In this document: positions 50,108-58,828 of the stretch, piece after piece
Position numbering within the stretch: position 1 is the first letter of the stretch
How the letters are laid out: every line of letters starts with the position of its first letter
Assembly (NCBI RefSeq): GCF_014873495.1
Contig: NZ_JADBGF010000001.1
Span: 6,324,001-6,388,000, forward strand
Direction of reading: 5' to 3'
Origin: Streptomyces stelliscabiei
GTDB lineage: Bacteria > Actinomycetota > Actinomycetes > Streptomycetales > Streptomycetaceae
DNA: 64,000 nucleotides
Notes under the pieces: model-generated
The model's input: only the letters and a program-made list of their open reading frames with translations
Database searches by the model: none
Told to the model about the DNA's origin: nothing
Made by a program: the position numbers and the translations under genes

Positions 50108-51664
50108 ATGCGGTCGGTTCGCTTACGGATTCTCGCGTCGCTGCTGGTGCTGGCGGTCGCGGCGATCGGCGGCTGGCAGTTGCTGCCCGCCCAGCTGGAC
50201 GAGAGCAGGACGATCACCGTCGGCACGACCGACACGGTCACCTCGCTGGACCCGGCCGGCGCCTACGACGCAGGTTCCTGGGCGATGTTCAGCAGTGTGT
50301 TCCAGTCACTGCTGACCTTCGAACCGGGCGGCGCGGTACCGGTGCCCGACGCCGCGAGGAGCTGTGCGTTCGTCGGCAACGCCCTCCTGGTCTACCGCTG
50401 CACCCTGCGTCCGGGCCTGACGTTCCCCAGTGGCCGCGAGGTCACCGGCAAGGACGTCAAGTACTCCTTCGACCGGGTCAAGCGCATCAACGCGGAGGTC
50501 GGTCCGGCCACGCTGCTCGACACCCTGCGGTCGGTCACCGCGAGCGGGCTCTCCGTCGACTTCCGTCTCTCCTCGCCGGACGCCACCTTCCCGTTCAAGG
50601 TGGCCACCGGCGCCGGGTCGATCGTCGACCGCACGAAGTACCCGACGAACCGGCTGCGCACCGACGCCGGCGCCGACGGCACCGGCCCGTACTCCCTGAC
50701 CTCCTTCACGAACGAGCAGGCCCGCCTCACCCCCAACCGCGCCTACCGGGGCATCGCCCGCACCACCACCGGCAGTCCCGTCCTCATGCGCTACTACAAG
50801 AACTCGGCCGCGCTGCAGAAGGCATGGAAGGCGCGGCGGGTCGACGTCGTCACGCGCACGCTGCCGCCCAGGACGCTGGCCGACCTGTCCCCCAGCGATC
50901 CCGACCAGCGGGTCACCGAGGCCGACAGCACCGAGACCCGCAACCTCGTGCTCGACGTGCGGGCGGACTCGCCCCTGCACGACCGCCGGGTACGGCAGGC
51001 GATGGCCGCGCTGATCAACCGCGAGAAGCTGGTCGCCGACGTCTACCAGGGCACCACCGACCCGCTCTACTCACTCATCCCGGCCGGCATCACGGGCCAC
51101 ACCACCTCGTTCTTCGACGCGAACCCCCAGCCGGACCCGCAGCGGGCCCGCCGTCTCCTCGACGAGGCGGGCGTCAGCATGCCGGTGCGCTTCACGTACG
51201 GCTACGCCGAGGGCCGGGGTTCGTCCGCCGCCGAGGCCGCCGAACTGAAGGAGCAACTGGAGGCGAGCGGGCTGTTCTACGTGACGACCAAGGCGTACGA
51301 GTGGACCGAGTTCCAGAAGAGGTACGCCGAGGGCAAGCTGGACGCGTACGGGGTGGGCTGGGTGGCCGACTACCCCGACCCCGACACCTTCGGCGGGCCC
51401 CTCGTCGGCACCGGCGGCTCCCTGAGCAACGGCTACAGCAGCGAGCTGGCCGACCGTCTCATCAAGGACAGCCAGCGCTACGCGGACCGCAGCCGGGCCG
51501 TGTCCGACTTCAAGGAGCTGCAGGAGGTCGTGGCGCAGGACGTGCCGATGATCCCGCTGTGGCAGCGCAAGGAGTACGTGCTCAGCAGCGAGGACGTGGG
51601 AGGGGCACAGTATCTGTCGGACGGGACCGGCGTGTTCCGGCTGTGGCGGCTGGAATGGATCTGA
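50108..51664 (+). CDS. Family 5 ABC transporter solute-binding protein (peptide/nickel type)
   Basis: 518 residues. An N-terminal hydrophobic segment (RILASLLVLAVAAIGGWQLL) has no lipobox Cys, so it is anchored or cleaved rather than lipidated. The SBP_bac_5 domain starts with ITVGTTDTVTSLDPAGAYDA, then PGLTFPSGREVTGKDVKYSFDRV and LVADVYQGTTDPLYSLIP. No permease or ATPase genes follow, so it is an orphan component that uses another transporter or senses peptides. Terminates near the HATPase gene. Confidence 0.9.
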   Translation: MRSVRLRILASLLVLAVAAIGGWQLLPAQLDESRTITVGTTDTVTSLDPAGAYDAGSWAMFSSVFQSLLTFEPGGAVPVPDAARSCAFVGNALLVYRCTLRPGLTFPSGREVTGKDVKYSFDRVKRINAEVGPATLLDTLRSVTASGLSVDFRLSSPDATFPFKVATGAGSIVDRTKYPTNRLRTDAGADGTGPYSLTSFTNEQARLTPNRAYRGIARTTTGSPVLMRYYKNSAALQKAWKARRVDVVTRTLPPRTLADLSPSDPDQRVTEADSTETRNLVLDVRADSPLHDRRVRQAMAALINREKLVADVYQGTTDPLYSLIPAGITGHTTSFFDANPQPDPQRARRLLDEAGVSMPVRFTYGYAEGRGSSAAEAAELKEQLEASGLFYVTTKAYEWTEFQKRYAEGKLDAYGVGWVADYPDPDTFGGPLVGTGGSLSNGYSSELADRLIKDSQRYADRSRAVSDFKELQEVVAQDVPMIPLWQRKEYVLSSEDVGGAQYLSDGTGVFRLWRLEWI

Positions 51665-51798
51665 TCCGGCCGTGGATATGACGGAAGCCGCGTGACACCT
51701 GACGCGAACTCGCGGGTCGGGTGAGCGCGGGAGTGACACGACGCGTCCGCCCCGCGCATCTTCGTGTGTCGGGGGCGGGTTCGGGGTGAGGAGCGAAC

Positions 51799-52197
51799 GT
51801 GCTGAGACGCGACTCCTTCCGGCTGCCCCGCCATCCGGCGTCCGTGGGCCTGGTCCGGCGACGCGTGAGGGAACACCTGGTCGACTGGGGGCACGGGGAG
51901 GGTTCCGCCGCCCTGGACGACATCGTGCTCGTGGTCTCCGAGCTGGCGACCAACGTCGTACGCCATGGCCCGTTGCTGGAGCGGGAGTTCGAGGTGGCCG
52001 TGACCGCGCTGGCGGACGGCTCCTGCTTCATCGAGGTCTCGGACGAGGGGACGGCCGAGCCCCGGCTCCAGCAGGTGGGGGAGTGGGCCGAGACGGGGCG
52101 CGGGCTACGGCTCGTGGAGCACATCGCGGCGGCGTGGGGAGTGTGGAGCCGGGGGCGGCACGGGAAGACGGTGTGGGCGTTGGTGGGGGTGCCGTAG
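51799..52197 (+). CDS. HATPase_c ATP-binding protein, anti-sigma (RsbW)-like
   Basis: 132 residues. GHKL fold with the N box ELATNVVRHG, G1 EVSDEGTAEP and G2 ETGRGLRLVE, and no histidine-kinase dimerisation part. Streptomycetes have dozens of such serine-kinase-like proteins controlling SigB-type factors; the partner is not next door. GTG 51799 has GAGGAGCGAAC upstream. Monocistronic. Confidence 0.88.
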   Translation: MLRRDSFRLPRHPASVGLVRRRVREHLVDWGHGEGSAALDDIVLVVSELATNVVRHGPLLEREFEVAVTALADGSCFIEVSDEGTAEPRLQQVGEWAETGRGLRLVEHIAAAWGVWSRGRHGKTVWALVGVP

Positions 52198-52458
52198 CGC
52201 CCGGGGGGAGTGTTTCGGCGGGTGAGGAGGGCCATGAGTGGGCGGGCGCATGAGTGAGCGCGTGGTGTCTCGGGGTCCCTGGACGCGGCGGTGCGACCGT
52301 CGATTTCAAGCCATCGCCGGTCGCCCCGTCACCCGTACGAACCTGCCCGCGCCCTCCTCCGCGAGCCCGCCCCGCGCCCCCTCCGCGGGCCCGCCCGGTC
52401 GCCTGCCCCCCGACCCGGCAGGTCACCGGCCCGGCCCCGTCGGATCGTCAGGTCCTGA
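52198..52458. other. Convergent gap, nothing seen
   Basis: GC- and Pro-codon-rich sequence between the HATPase gene and the TetR gene. No gene, repeat or strong hairpin was recognised. Confidence 0.4.
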
Positions 52459-53295
52459 TCAGTCCTTCCGCCCCGCCGCCCCCGGATCCGGCAGCACCTT
52501 CGTCATGCCCGGCAGGAAGTCCGTGAACAGCTCGTGGACCTCGCGGACCAGGGGGCGCAGCGCGCGGAACCGGGCGAGGGAGACGCCCCGGGTCGTCAGC
52601 CGGGCGCCGCGCTCGGCGAGCCGGTAGCTGCGGGCGCGCCCCTCACTGCGGTCGAAGACCCAGTACAGGACGAGCCCCATCAGGGACAGCCACATCAACT
52701 CGGGCAGGATCTCCCGGAGTTCGTCCGGAACCTTGGCCTTGGACCCGGCGAGCACCTCGCGGTGGATGGCGATGGACTCCTCGCGCGGCCCCTCCGACTC
52801 GGGCGAGAAGGGGCTGAGCGGACTCTGTGGATCGGCCGCGTTCTTGAAGAACTGCGCCGCGAACTCGTGGTACGGCTCCGCCACGTCCAGCCACGCCTTG
52901 AGCACCCCGGCGATCCGCGCCTCCAGATCCCTCTCCCGCTCCAGCACGGGCCGCACCGCCACCAGATGCTCGGCGCCGATCCGGTCGTAGAACCCCTGGA
53001 TCAGGTGTTCCTTGCCGGCGAAGTAGTAGTACGCGTTCCCGACGGAGACCCCGGCCTCCTTCGCGATGGCCCGCATCGTCGTCTTGTCGTACCCGCGTTC
53101 CTGGAAGAGGCGCAGCGCGGTCTCCAGGATCAGCGCGCGGGTCTGCTCGGACTTGGCGGAGCCCTTGGGGCCGGGTTGCCCGGACCCCGGCGAGGGGTCG
53201 GTGTACGGCTCGTCGGCGCCGGATTCGGCGCCGGATTCGGCGCCGGGCTCGTCGGCGCCGGGCTCTGGGCTGGGGCTGTCGTTCACTGCGGGCAC
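52459..53295 (-). CDS. TetR family transcriptional regulator
   Basis: 278 residues. A disordered acidic head of 45 (the PGAESGAESGADEP repeat) precedes the HTH: TRALILETALRLFQERGYDK, AIAKEAGVSVGNAYYYFAGK. The rest is the helical ligand domain. It closes a three-gene leftward operon, 9 bases after the DCC gene. The promoter of that operon carries two palindromes of TetR-operator type, so autoregulation is likely. GTG 53286 is an alternative start, closer to known sizes. The ligand is unknown; fatty-acid-type regulators have similar sites. Confidence 0.9.
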   Translation of the reverse strand: MPAVNDSPSPEPGADEPGAESGAESGADEPYTDPSPGSGQPGPKGSAKSEQTRALILETALRLFQERGYDKTTMRAIAKEAGVSVGNAYYYFAGKEHLIQGFYDRIGAEHLVAVRPVLERERDLEARIAGVLKAWLDVAEPYHEFAAQFFKNAADPQSPLSPFSPESEGPREESIAIHREVLAGSKAKVPDELREILPELMWLSLMGLVLYWVFDRSEGRARSYRLAERGARLTTRGVSLARFRALRPLVREVHELFTDFLPGMTKVLPDPGAAGRKD

Positions 53296-53304
53296 GGGCA
53301 GAGC

Positions 53305-53820
53305 CTAACGAGTCGAACAGGTACCGGTGTCGCAGTCCGGCGGGCGGTACAGCCATCCGTAGCGCCGGTCGTACGCCCATCCCTTCAGCTCGGCTCCGCC
53401 GCTCCCGCAGCCCGAGCCGGGCTGCCGGTGGGTACCGCGCCACTTCGCGGCGGCGAGTACGGCGGTACGCGCGAACCGGGCCCCCGCCGGGGTGCTCAGC
53501 CGGTGCGCGAGCGGCCGGTGTTCGCGCAGCGCCCACAGGCACACGATCCAGGCGGCGGACCCCCGGTACACCTGGCCGCCGTCCCCCACGATCGTGATCT
53601 CCTCCAGCGTCGCCCCGTGGTCGAGCGACGGGAACAGTCGCCGAGCCTCCTCCGACCCCGCCGCCACAAACTCCAGCGGCACCAACTGCCGTTGCCTGCC
53701 CAGCCATCCCCGCAGAAAGGCGCACAGCCCGCACCCGACGTCGTACAGCACGGTGAGCCCGCGGACCGGGACGCGCTCGGCGCCCCGGTCCGCGGTGGCC
53801 GGCTCGGCCACGGTGCTCAT
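53305..53820 (-). CDS. DCC-family (DUF393) thiol oxidoreductase-like protein
   Basis: 171 residues. YDVGCGLCAFLRGWL contains the D-x-x-C-x-x-C signature that gives the family its name, with a thioredoxin-like core to about residue 115. The C-terminal 50 residues add four more Cys (GCGSGG, DCDTGTC), perhaps a metal or disulfide site. It overlaps the preceding membrane gene by 4 bases and precedes the TetR gene. Redox chemistry is probable, the substrate unknown. Confidence 0.85.
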   Translation of the reverse strand: MSTVAEPATADRGAERVPVRGLTVLYDVGCGLCAFLRGWLGRQRQLVPLEFVAAGSEEARRLFPSLDHGATLEEITIVGDGGQVYRGSAAWIVCLWALREHRPLAHRLSTPAGARFARTAVLAAAKWRGTHRQPGSGCGSGGAELKGWAYDRRYGWLYRPPDCDTGTCSTR

Positions 53821-54224
53821 ACCCGCCCCGTGGGAGCGGCCCAGCCCTGCGGCGCGACCGGCGGCATCTGCTCCCGCTCCATCACGCCCCGCCGCCGGAA
53901 CTTGTTCAGCACGAACACGTTCCCCAGGTGCAGCGCCCCGAGCACGAGCAGCACCACCCCGAGCTTCGCCGACACCGCCTCGAACACCTCGCGCGGGCTG
54001 TCGATGGCGCCGTCCGCGTTCAGGTAGAGCGCCACGAACCCCAGGTTCACGAGATAGAACCCGACCACCAGCAGGTGGTTCACCGCGTCCGCGAGCTTCT
54101 CGTTCCCTCGCAGCACATCCCCGAGGAAGATCCGCCCGTTACTGCTCAACGTCCGCGCCACCCACACCGTCAGCCCCACGCTGACCAGCAGATAGACCAC
54201 ATACGCGACGACCGTGAGGTCCAT
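53817..54224 (-). CDS. Small membrane protein, first gene of the TetR operon
   Basis: 135 residues. Three hydrophobic spans (LTVVAYVVYLLVSVGLTVWV, LLVVGFYLVNLGFVALYL, LGVVLLVLGALHLGNVFVL) and a conserved-looking NGRIFLGDVLRGNEKLADAV between the first two. The inner tail carries RRRGVMEREQMPP. ATG 54224 with GGGAAGGGG fits; the upstream ATG 54260 lies inside the operator and is rejected. No function known, but the operon joins it with a thiol-type protein and a TetR repressor. Confidence 0.8.
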   Translation of the reverse strand: MDLTVVAYVVYLLVSVGLTVWVARTLSSNGRIFLGDVLRGNEKLADAVNHLLVVGFYLVNLGFVALYLNADGAIDSPREVFEAVSAKLGVVLLVLGALHLGNVFVLNKFRRRGVMEREQMPPVAPQGWAAPTGRV

Positions 54225-54246
54225 GTCCCCACCCCTTCCCAGCTTC

Positions 54247-54304
54247 TTGAACGCGTTCAAAGCGTCCTGGGAGAGACTGTAGACCCCTTTTTGAACACGT
54301 TCAA
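54247..54304 (-). promoter_or_regulatory. Promoter with two TTGAACRCGTTCAA operators
   Basis: On the minus strand TTGAAC (54304-54299) and TACAGT (54281-54276) are spaced 17 bases, a near-consensus promoter. The palindrome TTGAACACGTTCAA (54291-54304) covers the -35. A second, TTGAACGCGTTCAA (54247-54260), lies just past the start of transcription. Such 14-bp sites are typical TetR operators. The regulator encoded third in this operon is the obvious candidate. Confidence 0.8.
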
Positions 54305-54308
54305 GCGG

Positions 54309-54719
54309 TCATCCGGTGCGGGCCAGCTCCGGCCGCTTGCTGTAGTCCGTGAGGCCGATGACGTTCCCCCAGGGATCCGCGAACTCGACGGTCCATCCGG
54401 TGGCGACGGAGAACGGCGCGTCGAGCGGGGCCACTCCCGACGCCGCGAGGGCCCGCGCGGCGGCCCGCGCGTCGGGCACCTCCAGCCACACCCGCGCGGA
54501 CGCCCACGCGGGCGGCCGCTGCGGCAGCTCCTCCTCCACCCGGAGCAGCAGCCCGGGCGTCTCCTTGCCGACCTTCAGCCCCGCGATCCCGGCCTCGTCC
54601 AGCCGAAAGTTCACGTCGAACCCGGCCCGCTCGTAGAAGGAGACGGCCTGGGGGAGGTCGCCGACGGGGAGGAGGAGGTTGTCGAATCCGAGCAGCTCGT
54701 ACGACTCATTGTCTGACAT
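54309..54719 (-). CDS. VOC (glyoxalase/dioxygenase-like) family protein
   Basis: 136 residues. One vicinal-oxygen-chelate unit of two beta-alpha-beta halves: NLLLPVGDLPQAVSFYERAG at the start and TVEFADPWGNVIGLTDY at the end, where Glu/Asp of the second half could bind a metal. Small VOC proteins bind antibiotics or act on aldehydes; nothing decides here. The start lies within the palindrome TCTGAC-ATGTC-GTCAGA (54712-54728), and TAATCT seven bases before the ATG suggests a leaderless mRNA. Confidence 0.82.
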   Translation of the reverse strand: MSDNESYELLGFDNLLLPVGDLPQAVSFYERAGFDVNFRLDEAGIAGLKVGKETPGLLLRVEEELPQRPPAWASARVWLEVPDARAAARALAASGVAPLDAPFSVATGWTVEFADPWGNVIGLTDYSKRPELARTG

Positions 54720-54728
54720 GTCGTCAGA
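54712..54728. promoter_or_regulatory. Palindrome over the VOC start codon
   Basis: TCTGAC-ATGTC-GTCAGA, a perfect 6-bp inverted repeat centred on the start codon of the VOC gene. It would block both initiation and a leaderless transcript if bound. Confidence 0.45.
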
Positions 54729-54812
54729 TTAGAGCGTCGGTGGGTGGGGTGGTGGGAGCGACAGCACGTGCATGGCGCGGTCGGGGGGACGGTGGAACCG
54801 GGCATGCGAAGG

Positions 54813-54844
54813 GGGGCCGGCCGCGGCTTTCCGCGACCGGCCCC
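54813..54844 (-). terminator. Terminator of the FG-GAP protein gene
   Basis: GGGGCCGG-C-CGCGG (54813-54826) pairs with CCGCG-A-CCGGCCCC (54831-54844), one mismatch in 14, 4-base loop. Confidence 0.8.
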
Positions 54845-54858
54845 TCCCCGTACTCCGG

Positions 54859-57800
54859 TCAGCCGATGGCGATCCGGGTCTTCCAGTAGCTCGCGGGTGC
54901 GACGATCTCCGTACCGGAGCCCGACAGAACCGTCTTGCCGCCGGCGTAGAAGCGGACCGAGCCGTCGGAACGCACGGTCCAGATGTCGGGGATGCCATCC
55001 CCGTTGGCGTCCGGCGTTCCGATGAGCAGCGGGACGTTGGCGTTGGACCAGCCGGCGGAACCGTACTCAAGATCGGTGCCGCCGGAGGAGTCGGCGCCGG
55101 ACGACAGGGAGTCCAGGTCGGTGCCGCCGCCGCTCGCCGCTTTGCCCTTGCGGAGCATGAGCTGGGAGTGGACGTCGGTGCGGTACACCATGTCCGTCAC
55201 CCCGTCGCCGGTGATGTCCAGGACGGTGACGATGTCGCGCTCGGTCCAAGCGGAGGCCGACAGCCGGATCGCCTGGTCGATCGTGGCGCCGTGGTAGCCG
55301 GTGAGAGCCCAGAGTTCGTCGCCCGCGGTGGCGAAGAAGTCGGTGCGGCCGTCGCCGGTGGCGTCACCCGTGGAGACGATCTGCGTCAGCGAGGCCGGGC
55401 TGGGAGCCCCCTCGGGCAGCAGGATCTCCACGCGCTTGTCGATGTTGACGGCGCCGTAACCGTCGCCGGGATACACCCACAGCCTGCCGCCGACACGCAC
55501 CACCAGGTCCTGGAGACCGTCACCGCCGTAGATGTCCCCGTTGTGGGTGATCAGGGCGCCCTTGAAGTGCCCGGAGGGCACGCCGACGTACGGCGGCAGG
55601 TCGTCGCCGTTCGGATCCTTGTCGGGGTTGGCCCGGTAGGCGCCGGCCATCGAGTAGTCCAGGTCACCGGAGCCCTTGGCGAGGTCGTTGGTGGCCTGGG
55701 ACGGGTAGAGGGACAGGTTGCCCTCCTCGGTGACGGCCATCAGGTCCGGGAGCTTGTCCCCGGTGAAGTCGCCGGGCGAGTCGGCCTGGTCGCGGGGGGA
55801 GACGTAGAAGAAGTACTTCGTCGGCTGTGACACGTTGCCGGCGCCGTCCACGGTCCGCACGTACAGCACGTTGGGCCCTGCGGTGGGCGGCTTGGCATTG
55901 GTCAGGGTGGCACTGACGGTGGCCGCGGTACCGGCCTTCCGGTCCAGATGGAAGGGGTAGCTGGGCGAGTTGAATCCGTACTCGTACCGCACGACGTCCG
56001 TGTTGAGGGCGCGCACGGTGAAGCTGCCCGCCGTGCCGAACTTCTTGGTGCTCCACTTCGAGTCGTCGGCGCCGCTGCCGAAGCCGTTCTCGTCGGTGTC
56101 GGCGTTGGGGAAGTCGGTGGAGCCGACCTTGGGCAACTTCGGTGCGGCGGTGTCGAGGACGAAGCGGCACGGTGTCTTGGCCGGGGAGAACCGGGAGAAC
56201 GATCCCGCGTCGTCCCGGGCCCGCACCCGCCATGAGTAAAGAGTGCCATTGGTCAGCTTGCCGGTGGAGAACTCGTCGGTCGTCCTCAGCGCGGTGTCCT
56301 TGTCACCGCCCACGGTCACTTTGCCGGTCTTGCCGAGCAGATCGCCCGTCGAGGCCCATTTGCCGTGCGGCCACAGGTCGAAGTCGAGGAATTCGAGATT
56401 CTTGTCCTTGTCGGACGCCTTGGCGGTGAAGGTCAGACTGCCCGATCCCATCCGGACGTACGGCTGCGTGGTGGTGCACTTGGCGTCGGGGCCGAGGTCG
56501 AGGGAGGTGGGAGCGGTGGGCTTGCGGTTGTAGACGAGTTCGAGCACGGGCGGGTACTCCCCGTTGGCCAGGAACTTCTTCCACGCGTACTGCGAGTTCT
56601 CGTCGCGGGCGCGCATTCCGAACGTGATGCTGTCCCGGCCTTCGTCGGCCTTCTTCTGGGCGGCCGTACGGACGTTGAAGCCTTCCCAGGCGTCCCGGCA
56701 ACCGGACTTGTAGCCGTGCGCGAAGCTCTTGGTGGTGATCTTGTTGCCGTCGTGCAGCCTGGGCGCGTTCCTCCAGTTGGTCCGTCCGCTGACCTTGGCG
56801 GTGAGATGCACGCTCATCGAGCGGGCGCTGCATGACCAGGAGTACGTCTCCAGCATGTACAGCGTCGCCGACACGATCTTCGTGCCCTTGAGGTCCTTGT
56901 CGAAGTAGATGTTGAAGTAGGAGCGCGAGGTGCCCCAGGTGTCCGACTCGAAGCCGACCCGGGCCTCGTGCGTACCGCCCTTGTTGAAGCCCCTGCCGTT
57001 GTAGAACGTGGCGTTGGGGTGCCGGCTGTACGCGGTGGTCCAGTTCTGGACCTGCTTCTTGACCGACGGGTCGACGAAGACCGGGTACGTGGTGGCCGGG
57101 TCGCGGAGGAAGTCCTGGTCGGGAGTGAGGAGCCAGTTCCCTCCGGACAGCTCGGTCTCGACCAGTTCGCCGCGGGAGTCGGGTGAGGGGCCGTCGAGAC
57201 CGGGCAGGCCGAGGGTGGCCGCCGAGCCGGACTGCGAGGGCTCGGGCGTCGGCTCTGCCGGTGCGGACGGCGGCGGGGAGTCCGACGGAGTGGGCGCGGG
57301 GTCGTCCGTGCCCACCGGGAGCTCCTCGGGGTCCGGGTCGACCTGCTCGTCCGTCTCGACGAGTTCTTCCTCGGTGGCGCTCGCGTCGTCGCCCGGTGTC
57401 GGGGTGGACGAGTCCTCGGCGTCGGGGCTCTCCGGGTCGGTGGGCTGCACGGAGGCGCCGACCGAGCCGTCGGTGACCGCCGGGGCGCCGCTGCTGTCCC
57501 ACATCAGCGGCGTCGGTGACAGCGCGACCTCTTCACCGTCCGCGTCCTCGGCGGCGAGGACGCCGGTGCTCGGGTTCAGCCGGAACGACAGGTCCGCCGA
57601 GGTGATGCCGTAGGTGAGCTGCTTGGCGCGCGGGTCGGCCGCGGCCTGCCGGTTCTTCAGGACCAACAACTGCGCGAAGCCGTCGTCGTCGGCCGTCAGC
57701 ACCAGATCGGCGCCCGGGAAGATCTCCGGGTACAGGGCGCGCGAGCCGTCGACGATCGGTGCGGGGACCACGCCGGGCCAGGTGAGGTGGATGTCGTGGC

Positions 57801-58344
57801 CGTCGACGGTGAGGGTGACGAGGGTGCTCGCGTCGGCGGCGACCGTCCTGAGGCTCTTGAGCAGGGAGACCCGCTGCACAGTGGACCGGGAGGTGCGCTG
57901 CTCGTCGCCACGCGTCCTGTCACGCGTCGCCTCGGAGCCGGCCGAGAACACCATCCTGGTGTTGGTGGCCTTCGGCTCCCAGCCGTTCCCCGTGCGGCGG
58001 AGGTCGTAGTCGATGTCCTTCCACTCGCCGCCCACCTTGGCTCGGACCGGGGAGGAGTAGAGCTTCTTGGCCATCCTGCCGTCGGGACGCGCCCAGGTGG
58101 TGGACCGCGCCGTACGCAGCGCCGTGACCTCGACGGGCTTCCCGGTCTTCGCGGCCCGCGCGAGCGCGGCGGCGTCGGTCACCGGCTTCGCCTTCCGGTC
58201 GCCGCTCGACCTGCCGTGCGGGCCTGGCTCATCCAGGCCGAGGCCGATGAAAGTGATGCCGGTGGCAGCGAGCGCCGCGGTGAGTACGACGGCGGTGGTC
58301 CGTCCGCCGGGCACGCGACGCCCGTTGCGCTCCTTGCGCGTCAT
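54859..58344 (-). CDS. Giant secreted DNRLRE / FG-GAP repeat protein
   Basis: 1161 residues. An N-terminal basic region and span (TTAVVLTAALAATGITFIGL) act as signal or anchor. The part to residue 290 is the proregion of RHS-linked proteins (KKLYSSPVRAKVGGEWKDID). It is followed by a Pro/Glu/Ser/Thr/Asp linker. Next comes a DNRLRE-type beta domain (about 430-600) with RSYFNIYFDKDLKGTKIVSA and NWRNAPRL. Fibronectin-like parts follow. The end has about five FG-GAP-like calcium loops: GDFTGDKLPDLM, GGDGLQDLVV, GDATGDGRTDFF, DITGDGVTDMV and DANGDGIPDIW. Beta-propeller and adhesion or enzyme-scaffold roles are plausible. It stands head to head with the RHS gene. Confidence 0.85.
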   Translation of the reverse strand: MTRKERNGRRVPGGRTTAVVLTAALAATGITFIGLGLDEPGPHGRSSGDRKAKPVTDAAALARAAKTGKPVEVTALRTARSTTWARPDGRMAKKLYSSPVRAKVGGEWKDIDYDLRRTGNGWEPKATNTRMVFSAGSEATRDRTRGDEQRTSRSTVQRVSLLKSLRTVAADASTLVTLTVDGHDIHLTWPGVVPAPIVDGSRALYPEIFPGADLVLTADDDGFAQLLVLKNRQAAADPRAKQLTYGITSADLSFRLNPSTGVLAAEDADGEEVALSPTPLMWDSSGAPAVTDGSVGASVQPTDPESPDAEDSSTPTPGDDASATEEELVETDEQVDPDPEELPVGTDDPAPTPSDSPPPSAPAEPTPEPSQSGSAATLGLPGLDGPSPDSRGELVETELSGGNWLLTPDQDFLRDPATTYPVFVDPSVKKQVQNWTTAYSRHPNATFYNGRGFNKGGTHEARVGFESDTWGTSRSYFNIYFDKDLKGTKIVSATLYMLETYSWSCSARSMSVHLTAKVSGRTNWRNAPRLHDGNKITTKSFAHGYKSGCRDAWEGFNVRTAAQKKADEGRDSITFGMRARDENSQYAWKKFLANGEYPPVLELVYNRKPTAPTSLDLGPDAKCTTTQPYVRMGSGSLTFTAKASDKDKNLEFLDFDLWPHGKWASTGDLLGKTGKVTVGGDKDTALRTTDEFSTGKLTNGTLYSWRVRARDDAGSFSRFSPAKTPCRFVLDTAAPKLPKVGSTDFPNADTDENGFGSGADDSKWSTKKFGTAGSFTVRALNTDVVRYEYGFNSPSYPFHLDRKAGTAATVSATLTNAKPPTAGPNVLYVRTVDGAGNVSQPTKYFFYVSPRDQADSPGDFTGDKLPDLMAVTEEGNLSLYPSQATNDLAKGSGDLDYSMAGAYRANPDKDPNGDDLPPYVGVPSGHFKGALITHNGDIYGGDGLQDLVVRVGGRLWVYPGDGYGAVNIDKRVEILLPEGAPSPASLTQIVSTGDATGDGRTDFFATAGDELWALTGYHGATIDQAIRLSASAWTERDIVTVLDITGDGVTDMVYRTDVHSQLMLRKGKAASGGGTDLDSLSSGADSSGGTDLEYGSAGWSNANVPLLIGTPDANGDGIPDIWTVRSDGSVRFYAGGKTVLSGSGTEIVAPASYWKTRIAIG

Positions 58345-58828
58345 CGGGCGAGTTCCCCTTCCCCCTGTGGAACCGGCGCGGGACAGGGCTCGGCCGGGCC
58401 AGCCGATGATGGCTCACGAGGGCGCTGCCGTCACGCTTCGCAAAGCGAGGGCGTCGAATGAGTCGAGTAACAGCGGGAACCGTAAAGAGTGTTGTGCGCG
58501 GTCGACGCCAACTGCGCCGGTGGCGGACCCTCTTGGGGCAAAGTGCTGCAGAACGGCAACCAACTGCCTTGATTTCATGGGTGTTTGTGGCAGGTCCTCA
58601 TGAACTGCGCGGTTGATCGCAGGCGAGTCACTGCTTCCGTAAAGCACAGGTAAATGCGGAATAAACTTCACTGACCGTTACCTTGCATTACGCGCCGTGG
58701 TGATCATCACATCCTCTCGGTCGATCTAGCGGAACTCCACAGAGTCGACACAGAATCTGCCCATCTGATACGCCATCACGCGTGGTCCATTCCCGGCCCC
58801 GCCTCGAATGGTCCGGGGGGACCTCGCC
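58345..58828. other. Divergent control region of the giant-protein pair
   Basis: 484 bases. The core 58560-58760 is much less GC-rich than its surroundings and should contain both promoters. GTGGTGATCATCAC (58697-58710) is a near-perfect palindrome around TGATCA. No small gene or terminator was recognised. Confidence 0.45.
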
